A stretch of 34,108 nucleotides of DNA, taken from NCBI GenBank assembly GCA_031270685.1, contig JAISXA010000230.1, positions 1 through 34,108 on the forward strand, written 5' to 3'. Source of the stretch: Planctomycetota bacterium. Its GTDB lineage: Bacteria > Planctomycetota > SZUA-567. The position numbers and the translations under genes were made by a program. Below the pieces are notes generated by a model that saw nothing but the letters and a program-made list of their open reading frames with translations, made no database searches and was not told the DNA's origin. Below, one piece after another: positions 27,226 through 34,108 of the stretch; position 1 is the first letter of the stretch, and each line of letters opens with the position of its first letter.

Positions 27226-28812
27226 TCACCCGAACGCCATCACCAGCGCGCCGATCACGGCGGCGCTGGCCACGGACGCCCCGAGCAGGCGGCGGATGAC
27301 CACGCCTTCCTGGCCGACCACCCCCGCGGTGGTCGCGCCGAGCATCACCTTGGACGGGGAGATGATGCAGCCGAGCGCGCCGCCGCTGGTCTGCGCGGCC
27401 AGGATGACCGCGACGTCGAAGCCGGTGAGGGTGGCGGTGGCATATTGGAACTGTCCGAAAAGGACGTTCGAACTGACGTTGGACGACGACATGAACGCGC
27501 CGAGCACGCCGACGAGCGGCGACAGCGCCCCGTACCATGAACCGGTCAGGTTCGCGGCCGAGGCGGCGAGGACGGCGGTTTGGCCGCTGCCGCCCATGAT
27601 CTTGCTCATGCCGATGAGGAGGATCACGGACAGCGCGGCGGGAAGCGCCTTTTTCCAAGTCGCGGCGCAGGCCGCGCGGATCCCGTTGCCGGGGAGCAGA
27701 TCTTTGCCATGATAGTACAACCCGGCCGTGACCGCCGAAAGCAGCAGGAAGAAGCCGGAGTGGGTAAGCCAGGCGATGGGGGAATGATACGCCGATCCCT
27801 CGCTCGCGAATCCTAGGCCGGTCGTGGAGGGTGCGAACGCGAAGCCGGTGGTGAATCGCCCGAGAGCCGATTTCACCGGTCCGACCAGGAGAACCAACAG
27901 GGTAATGACGGTGAGCGCGTAGTATGGGAGCATCGCCTGGTGCAAACTCATGGCGGCGGGTTCTGCGAGGTCGCCGGACTTTTCGCCTTCCACGATCGGG
28001 CTGTCGTCCTCGCGGCCGCCGGCGTACCTTGGCAGTCGGGCGAGAAGGAACGCGAGACCGAGGGCCGCCGTCGTCGGGATGACTGTGGAAAGCGAGGGCA
28101 GGACGCGGGTCAGAAGCATCTGCCCGCCGCCCATGACCAGTCCGAACGGGAGGATCGCCGGGAGGCCGTGGCGGACACCGCGAGCGCCGTCGTAGAACCA
28201 GCAGATGAAGAAGCCGGCCAGAACATTCATGGCGAAGAGGAACAAGCCCGCCCAGAACGCCGCCGAAAGCCAGATTCCGGCCGGCAGGTCCGCCTGCTGC
28301 ACCAGGGCGTCCCAGGCCAGGGCGAGGGTGCCGAAAGTGTTCGCCCAGCCGTGTCCCATGAGGGGGATGGCCACCGCCCACACCGGTTTGACGCCGATGG
28401 CGATGAGGAGCGGCGCGGTGACCGCAATCGGCACGCCGAAGCCGGACGGCCCCTGCAGGAAGCTGGCGAAGCACCAGCCGAGGGTAAGCGCCTGAAGCAG
28501 CCGGTCCGGAATGAGACGGGTCAGTCCGCGGCGGATCGCCGGGAAGGCGCCGGCCTGGAGGCTGATTTCATAGATAAGGATCGCGGGGAAGATGACGATG
28601 ATGATGGAGACGCTGTTCCACAGCCCCCTTAGGGCGTCAAACGCGATGTGTCCAGCCGACGCCCGGTAGAAGAGGAGGGCGATGGCGGCCGCGAGGGCGA
28701 TGCCGACGACCGAGGCGTGGACCGCCGTCCACTTGAAGCCGATAAGGAGGACGACGAGCGCGACGATCGGCACGGCTGCGGCGAGAGTGAGGAGCGGCGT
28801 CGCTTGGAGCAT
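27226..28812 (-). CDS. L-lactate permease (LctP)-family transporter
   Basis: Multi-helix; FLQGPSGFGVPIAVTAPLLIAIGVKP, SSSNVSSNVLFGQFQYATA, QTSGGALGCIISPSKVMLGATTAGVVGQEG. Native start MLQATPLL at 28812; upstream ORF extension comes from repeats. Confidence 0.88.
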   Translation of the reverse strand: MLQATPLLTLAAAVPIVALVVLLIGFKWTAVHASVVGIALAAAIALLFYRASAGHIAFDALRGLWNSVSIIIVIFPAILIYEISLQAGAFPAIRRGLTRLIPDRLLQALTLGWCFASFLQGPSGFGVPIAVTAPLLIAIGVKPVWAVAIPLMGHGWANTFGTLALAWDALVQQADLPAGIWLSAAFWAGLFLFAMNVLAGFFICWFYDGARGVRHGLPAILPFGLVMGGGQMLLTRVLPSLSTVIPTTAALGLAFLLARLPRYAGGREDDSPIVEGEKSGDLAEPAAMSLHQAMLPYYALTVITLLVLLVGPVKSALGRFTTGFAFAPSTTGLGFASEGSAYHSPIAWLTHSGFFLLLSAVTAGLYYHGKDLLPGNGIRAACAATWKKALPAALSVILLIGMSKIMGGSGQTAVLAASAANLTGSWYGALSPLVGVLGAFMSSSNVSSNVLFGQFQYATATLTGFDVAVILAAQTSGGALGCIISPSKVMLGATTAGVVGQEGVVIRRLLGASVASAAVIGALVMAFG

Positions 28813-28851
28813 GTCCCCTTCTTCCGTTTCTTTCTCTTGTCGGCGATAGAA

Positions 28852-29098
28852 CCGGATTTTTGCAACGTGGGCATTCACACCGCCGAATTCCCGCTTTGTA
28901 AAAATCGCGTTCCTTGCGGCACAAGCGTTTTTACTTTTTGCGAAGTGGTCGACTTTTAAAGGAAATCGGGCCAACCGCCGCCCGATTTCCTTTAAAGATT
29001 CAACCGCTTTCGTTTCAATGGGTTGTTTTTTCGTCAACTCGAACCAAACCCGCGACGTTGCAAAAAAACGTAGTTGAAACGAACGCCCTAAACTCCAG
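28852..29098. repeat. composite B3/A3 repeat (truncated A element bounded by B-type ends)
   Basis: B-type left part 28852-28944, A-type 28948-29092, ending in AAACTCCAG (reverse complement of the B terminus CTGGAGTTT). Confidence 0.75.
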
Positions 29099-29122
29099 TT
29101 ATTCATTCAATGCGCTTCGGTC

Positions 29123-29854
29123 TCACGCCCGCGCTTCGGAAATCTCCCCCAGATACGCCTTTTGCACCCGGTCGTCCAGAAGCAGGCGCGACGATTTGTC
29201 GTTCACCACCACCTTGCCGGTGGACATGACGTAGGCGTGGCGCGACACGCGCAGCGCCATGCGCGAATTCTGTTCCACCAGGATGACGCTCACGCCCTGC
29301 CGGTTGATGTCCACGATCGCGCGGGCGATCTCCTGGACGAACTTGGGCGCGACGCCCAGCGACGGCTCGTCCATGATGAGCAGCTTCGGGTCGGCCATCA
29401 TGCCCCGACCGATCACCATCATCTGCTGTTCGCCGCCGGACATGGTACCGGCAGCTTGGTGGAAACGCTCCTTGAGACGCGGGAACAGCGTGACGACCCG
29501 GTCGATGGAGGCGGCGATCTTCGACTTGTCGCGGCGGAGGAAAGCGCCCATGAGCAGGTTGTCGCGCACAGTCATGAGCGGGAACACGCGCCGCCCCTCC
29601 GGCACCATTGTTACGCCCCGCTCGACGATGGCGTCGGTGGCGAGCCTGTCGATGCGGTCGCCGTTGAACCAGATCTCCCCGGAGGAGATGGGCGTCAGGC
29701 CGGTGATGGCCCGCAGGGTCGAGGTCTTTCCCGCGCCGTTGGAGCCGATAAGGGAAATGGTCTCACCTTCATCCATGCCGATGGAGACGCTTTTCACCGC
29801 CAACACGCGGTCGTACTTGACCGTAATGTTCCTGGTTTCGAAATAGCGGGTCAT
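29123..29854 (-). CDS. livF: branched-chain-amino-acid-type ABC transporter ATPase LivF-like
   Basis: GSNGAGKTSTLRAITGL, TMSGGEQQMMVIGRGMMADPKLLIMDEPSLG. Confidence 0.93.
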   Translation of the reverse strand: MTRYFETRNITVKYDRVLAVKSVSIGMDEGETISLIGSNGAGKTSTLRAITGLTPISSGEIWFNGDRIDRLATDAIVERGVTMVPEGRRVFPLMTVRDNLLMGAFLRRDKSKIAASIDRVVTLFPRLKERFHQAAGTMSGGEQQMMVIGRGMMADPKLLIMDEPSLGVAPKFVQEIARAIVDINRQGVSVILVEQNSRMALRVSRHAYVMSTGKVVVNDKSSRLLLDDRVQKAYLGEISEARA

Positions 29855-30627
29855 ATGCCGAGCTCCTCGTCCTCGCGCCCCAGGTACGCCTCGATCACCG
29901 CCTCGTTCTCCTGGATTTCGGAGGGGGCGCCTTCCGCGATCATTTCGCCGAAGTTGAGGACGACAATGCGGTCGCTGACCTTCATCACCGCCGGCATGTC
30001 GTGTTCGACCAGGAGCACGGTGATGCCGCGACCCCGGATGCCGCGCACCATGCCGAGAGCGCTTTCCGTCTCCTCGGCGTTCATGCCGGCGAAGGGCTCG
30101 TCCAGGAGCAGGATCTTGGGGGCGGCGGCCATGCCCATCGCCATGCCGAGCGCTCGGAGGTGGCCGTGGGGGAGATTTTTCGCCGCCTCGTCCCTCATCT
30201 GTCCGATGCCGAGGAAGTCGATGATTTCCTCGGCGCTCCTGCGGAAGCCCGCCTCGTCGTCGCGCGCGACCCTGGTGCCCAGGAAGAAGCCGATCAGGGA
30301 CGCCTTGCTATGCAGATGGTGGGCCACCACCACATTGTCGAGCACGGTCATGTCGCGGAATATCGTCGTTTCCTGGAAGGTGCGGATCACGCCCTTCCGC
30401 GCGACGACGTGCGGCTTCTGCGAGGTGATGTCCTCGCCCCGGAACACCACCTTCCCGGAGGTGGCGGGCAGGAACGAGGAGATCAGCTTGAACAGCGTGC
30501 TCTTTCCCGCCCCGTTGGGGCCGATGACCGAGAGTATCTCGCCCTCGTGGACGTCGAAAGAGACGTTGTTGACCGCCGCCAATCCTCCAAAGCGTTTCGT
30601 CAGCTTGACCACTTCCATGATAGCCAT
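29851..30627 (-). CDS. livG: LivG-like ABC transporter ATPase
   Basis: LTKRFGGLAAVNNVSFDVHEGEILSVIGPNGAGKSTLFKLISSFLPATSG; LLLDEPFAGMNAEE; LVEHDM. Confidence 0.93.
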   Translation of the reverse strand: MAIMEVVKLTKRFGGLAAVNNVSFDVHEGEILSVIGPNGAGKSTLFKLISSFLPATSGKVVFRGEDITSQKPHVVARKGVIRTFQETTIFRDMTVLDNVVVAHHLHSKASLIGFFLGTRVARDDEAGFRRSAEEIIDFLGIGQMRDEAAKNLPHGHLRALGMAMGMAAAPKILLLDEPFAGMNAEETESALGMVRGIRGRGITVLLVEHDMPAVMKVSDRIVVLNFGEMIAEGAPSEIQENEAVIEAYLGREDEELGI

Positions 30628-31641
30628 TTAGATATCCCCTCCGGACGCTGGCCGGGACGGCGTTTTCGGCGGCAGGAATTTCGGCAGTCTGATGGATAGA
30701 AGTCCGTTGGGAAGCCACAGCATCACGCCGATCATGAGCAGGGCGTACAGGAGCGGCTGGTATTCCTTGAACCCCTGGAGAACCTCGAAGCCCATGTACA
30801 GGATGAAGGTGCCGACGAGCGGGCCGAAAACAAAGCCCAGGCCGCCGATGAAGCAGTACAGCAGGAAGTAGGTCGAATCCTGCACCGCGAAAGTTGCGGG
30901 ATAGATGCTCTGCTGCATGACGACGAAGAACGCGCCGCCGACGCCGGCGAAAAAGGTGCATATCGCGAAGGCGATGACGCGCAGCATCGGGACGTTGACG
31001 CCGAACGAGGAGGCGAGATCCTCGTTCTGTTGCAGGGAGCGGAACAGCCAGCCGAGGCGGCTGTTCACGACGCGGTGGATGACGGCGTAGGTGACGACGA
31101 GCAGGACCGCGCCGAGATAAAACAGCGCACGGTGCTTGTTCAACGTGGCGAAGTCGGGGATGACGGTAACGCCGAAGATCGACAGTTCGCCGGGCAGCGG
31201 AATGTTGAGAATGCCGTTGGGGCCGTTGGTGACCGCCTTGAGACTTTGCGCGGCGAGGCGGGCGGTTTCGGTGAGGCTGAGGGTGATCATCGAGAAATAC
31301 ACGCCTTTGAGCCGCAGCAGGGGCAGGCCGATTAGCATTCCGACGAGCATGCTCGCCAATCCGGCGAAGGGCATGGCGATCCAGAACGACAATCCCCATT
31401 TGGTGACGGCTATGGCCGCCGCGTATCCGCCTATTAGCGCGAACGCGCCCTGGCCGATGTTGATGCGGCCGATATAGAAGATGAGCCACACCCCGGCGCA
31501 GATGACCGCCAGCCCCGAGGCGGTGGTGACCACGCCGAGATAATAGTTGCGGCCGGCGCAGAGCCATGGCACGCCGATGAGGTAAAGCGCTATCGCCACG
31601 GCGGCGAGCGTTATTTTCCGGTTGCGGGTCATGGCTGTCAT
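30628..31641 (-). CDS. livM: LivM-like ABC transporter permease
   Basis: Multi-helix permease (NIGQGAFALIGGYAAA; FFAGVGGAFFVVMQQSIYP; GGLGFVFGPLVGTFIL). Confidence 0.9.
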   Translation of the reverse strand: MTAMTRNRKITLAAVAIALYLIGVPWLCAGRNYYLGVVTTASGLAVICAGVWLIFYIGRINIGQGAFALIGGYAAAIAVTKWGLSFWIAMPFAGLASMLVGMLIGLPLLRLKGVYFSMITLSLTETARLAAQSLKAVTNGPNGILNIPLPGELSIFGVTVIPDFATLNKHRALFYLGAVLLVVTYAVIHRVVNSRLGWLFRSLQQNEDLASSFGVNVPMLRVIAFAICTFFAGVGGAFFVVMQQSIYPATFAVQDSTYFLLYCFIGGLGFVFGPLVGTFILYMGFEVLQGFKEYQPLLYALLMIGVMLWLPNGLLSIRLPKFLPPKTPSRPASGGDI

Positions 31642-31705
31642 CCTGTCCAAAGAACCCCGAAAAGCGCCGCGCGCGGCGGCCGGGGACGCATCCGCGTTCG
31701 GGCGG

Positions 31706-32560
31706 CTATTGCCGACCCAGGAGGCCGCGCGGGCGGATTGCCAGAAAAACGATCAGGGCGACGAAAATGGCGAGATACTGGCTGCCGGACATAAAGTGCG
31801 CACCCAGGGATTCGAGCATGCCCAGGACCAGGCCGCCGATGATCGCGCCGGGGATGGCGCCCGCGCCGCCGATCATGACCATGATGAAGGCTTTGATGGA
31901 GATCCAGGTGCCCAGCCCGGAGTTGACCCCCGAGACGGAGACCAGCATGGCGCCGGCCAGCCCGGCGAGCAAGGCCGCGATCGCCCAGCCGAGCATGGAA
32001 TAGCGGGCGACGTTCACCCCCATGAGCCTCGCCGCATCCCGGTCCTGGGCCATCGCCCGGAGTCCGCGCCCCCAACGGGTATAGGTCATGAACAGGATGA
32101 AGGCGGCGATCAGGATCACCGACAGCGCGATGATGAGCGCCCGGCCGTAGGGGAGGAAAATGCCCTGGCCGATCCGGAGCACCCCGCCCGCGACCGGCGG
32201 CACGCCGCGGTGCTTTTCGCCGAAGAATATGATGAACAGGCTGTCCAGAAGCAGGGCCGAGCCGCTTGCGAGGAGCATGGTGCTTTCGTCCCGGGCGCTC
32301 CGCGCGAGAACGCGGCGGAAGAGGAGGACGTCGAACAGCACTCCCACCGCCGCCAGCGTCGCCGCGGCGGCGAAAAGGGCGACCGCGAACGGCAGTCCCA
32401 CGATCCCGTAGACGTAATAGGTGACGAAGCCGCCAAGCACGTACAGTTGGCCGTGGGCGAAGTTCATCACGTTCATCAAGGAAAATATCAGGGTCAACCC
32501 GAGGGCGATGAGGGAGTACTGCACCCCGGAATAGATGCCGTTCATCAACACCTGGCCCAT
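31706..32560 (-). CDS. livH: LivH-like ABC transporter permease
   Basis: MNGIYSGVQYSLIALGLTLIFSLMNVMNFAHGQLYVLGGF; MIGGAGAIPGAIIGGLVLGMLES. Confidence 0.92.
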   Translation of the reverse strand: MGQVLMNGIYSGVQYSLIALGLTLIFSLMNVMNFAHGQLYVLGGFVTYYVYGIVGLPFAVALFAAAATLAAVGVLFDVLLFRRVLARSARDESTMLLASGSALLLDSLFIIFFGEKHRGVPPVAGGVLRIGQGIFLPYGRALIIALSVILIAAFILFMTYTRWGRGLRAMAQDRDAARLMGVNVARYSMLGWAIAALLAGLAGAMLVSVSGVNSGLGTWISIKAFIMVMIGGAGAIPGAIIGGLVLGMLESLGAHFMSGSQYLAIFVALIVFLAIRPRGLLGRQ

Positions 32561-32672
32561 GGTCTTCTCCGGCCGTCTTTCGCGCGTTCCATTTCCGGGA
32601 ATGCGCACCCGTCGGTTTCAGATGGGAAAACCTCCGGGGCCGGCGCCGCCGGCCCCGGAGGGGATGTCGCGT

Positions 32673-33866
32673 TCAGTCCGCGACCGCGCCGACGAAGAGC
32701 GTTTCGAAATCGCCGTCGCGGTATTCGGTGACGACCATCGGCACGGAGATCTGGCGCTTGTGGCCGAAATCGGTTATGCCGACGTAATTGAGGGGACGGT
32801 TGTCCTTGAGGTAGGGATTGGGCATGGAGAAGGTGTCTATGGCCTTCATGAAGACATTGACGTCGTTGATGGCGGCCGGGCCGGCGGCCTTGATGGTGTT
32901 GAGGATGATTTCAAGGGCGTAGACCTTGGTGCCGGCCTCGTCGTTCCATTCGCCGGCGACCTTTTCGTAGCGCTTGATGAATTCTTCCATGTAGGCGCTG
33001 CGGATCTCGGGGGTGCTGGCGCCGCCGACCGAGATAAAGCCGTTGGCGAGGTCGCCGGCGAGCTCGGAGATGACCTTGGCGTCCTGGGCGGTTTCGGTGC
33101 TGATGATGCCCTGGAAGCCGAGTTCCCGCGCGGCGCGGATGAGGAGCGGGGTGTCGGCCGGGGCCGCGCCGGAGATCACCAGGAGGTCCGGATTCTTCTG
33201 GACCACGGAGGCCATTACCGGGAAGAAGTCTGTGGTGCCGACCTCGTAGGAGTCGGTATCGGCGACGATATTCAGGCCGAGACGCCCGGCGGCGAGCACG
33301 CCCTCGTCGCGCTGGTTGAGGGACTCGGAATCGTTGCGGGCGACGAAGGCGATTGACTTGACGCCCCTGTTCTCCTTGAGGTACTGATAGATGACGGGGC
33401 CGGCCTGGTAGGAGGCGATCATGCCGAGAATCGAGTTCTTGGCGGGCAGGGAGTAAAGCTTCTTCGAGAAGGCGTAGGGAATGCTGATGGCGCCGCCCTG
33501 TTCGATGGTGGGGACGATGGACATGGAGGTCGGGTCGATGTTGGGACCGATGATGTAACGGACGCCGTTTTCGTGGATCAGTCTCTCGGCGCCGGTGATA
33601 CAGACCTTCGGGTCGTTGCGGTCGTCGATGGAGATGATCTCGATCTTGTACTTCTTGCCGCCAATCTCGAATCCGCCCTTTTCGTTGATCATTTCGGCAG
33701 CCGCTTCGGCGCAATAACGGTTGACCAGGCCCCACGACGCGGCGGGTCCGCTCATGACGCCGAGGACGCCGATCTTGATCACATCCTGAGCCGGCACGAC
33801 GGACGCCGACATGATGAACGCCGCCGCCGCGAACGCCGACAATGCCGCCATTCTTTTCCTTAGCAT
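32673..33866 (-). CDS. livK: LivK-like periplasmic substrate-binding protein
   Basis: Signal peptide MLRKRMAALSAFAAAAFIMSASVVPAQD, then IKIGVLGVMSGPAASWG...; ATG at 33866 preceded by GAGGAGAAAG. Confidence 0.92.
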   Translation of the reverse strand: MLRKRMAALSAFAAAAFIMSASVVPAQDVIKIGVLGVMSGPAASWGLVNRYCAEAAAEMINEKGGFEIGGKKYKIEIISIDDRNDPKVCITGAERLIHENGVRYIIGPNIDPTSMSIVPTIEQGGAISIPYAFSKKLYSLPAKNSILGMIASYQAGPVIYQYLKENRGVKSIAFVARNDSESLNQRDEGVLAAGRLGLNIVADTDSYEVGTTDFFPVMASVVQKNPDLLVISGAAPADTPLLIRAARELGFQGIISTETAQDAKVISELAGDLANGFISVGGASTPEIRSAYMEEFIKRYEKVAGEWNDEAGTKVYALEIILNTIKAAGPAAINDVNVFMKAIDTFSMPNPYLKDNRPLNYVGITDFGHKRQISVPMVVTEYRDGDFETLFVGAVAD

Positions 33867-33950
33867 GCTTTCTCCTCGAAAAATGAAGTGACCGGAAAGA
33901 AATATTACCGCCCAAAGCATTACATACCAGATTGCGCTCTTACTGTCAAG

Positions 33951-33961
33951 TGGTATTACCA
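33951..33961. promoter_or_regulatory. TGGTATTACCA palindrome, candidate FadR-family operator upstream of livK
   Basis: Identical to 21787-21797; on the minus strand it lies one base upstream of a perfect TTGACA -35 box (33944-33949). Confidence 0.62.
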
Positions 33962-33990
33962 ATTAAAAAATATTTATGGTAATCGTGTAG

Positions 33991-34034
33991 GTGGACTTTT
34001 GGAGGAAATCGGGCCAACCGCCGCCCGATTTCCT
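33991..34034. repeat. A-family repeat, copy A4 (one terminal hairpin only)
   Basis: GTGGACTTTTGGAGGAAATCGGGCCAACCGCCGCCCGATTTCCT, then unrelated sequence. Confidence 0.75.
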
Positions 34035-34108
34035 GTTATGAAGTCTGGTGTCAAGAGGATATAATCGTGATTCAGAAAAAGCCGACACCTCACGTTTATT
34101 AAAGGAAA

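Noticed and set aside
28813-29106. N-terminal extension of the LctP-family ORF (MNNWSLGRSFQLRFF...)
   Set aside because: Encoded by the composite repeat; a natural start is MLQATPLL at 28812.
29162-30631. 489-aa plus-strand ORF
   Set aside because: Lies antisense to livF and livG, which have complete ABC motifs; composition typical of shadow ORFs.
16859-34034. CRISPR array interpretation of the repeats
   Set aside because: Copies are dispersed over 34 kb, in both orientations, palindromic and of unequal length, with no regular spacers.
34047-34089. GGTGTC...GACACC inverted repeat at the right edge
   Set aside because: Only 6 bp arms and at the window end; too weak to call an element.

Overview
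GC-rich bacterial window with two collinear, oppositely oriented metabolic gene clusters that meet tail-to-tail, with 3' ends overlapping by 19 bp, at about 15.03 kb. (1) Plus strand, 1210-15041: a carbohydrate catabolism operon. It encodes a FucI/AraA-like isomerase, a ribose-type ABC importer (binding protein, permease, double-ATPase, permease), a SIS sugar-phosphate isomerase, a Zn alcohol dehydrogenase, a COG4091-type homoserine-dehydrogenase-like/SAF protein, two FGGY kinases, an RpiR regulator and a VOC protein. The substrate is not obvious. (2) Minus strand, 33866 down to 15023: an apparent anaerobic allantoin/ureide degradation cluster. In transcription order it encodes livK-H-M-G-F, an LctP-type permease, an allantoinase-like hydrolase, fdrA, allG (DUF1116), a FadR/GntR regulator, allE, an ATCase-like carbamoyltransferase, allD, a second allantoinase, carbamate kinase and allH (DUF2877). 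No allC is visible. An RseC-like gene lies at the left edge. The most unusual feature is two families of interspersed, double-hairpin, TIR-bearing repeats in intergenic regions, at least five A copies and three B copies. They share an AACCGCC-type loop, show compensatory stem changes, abut stop codons, are nested in one place, and in one case have replaced the C-terminal coding sequence of an allantoinase. Two identical TGGTATTACCA palindromes (FadR-like operator pattern) sit 85-87 bp upstream of livK and allE, each exactly 29 bp from an A-repeat edge. All functional calls come from reading the translations and motifs; no database search was run.
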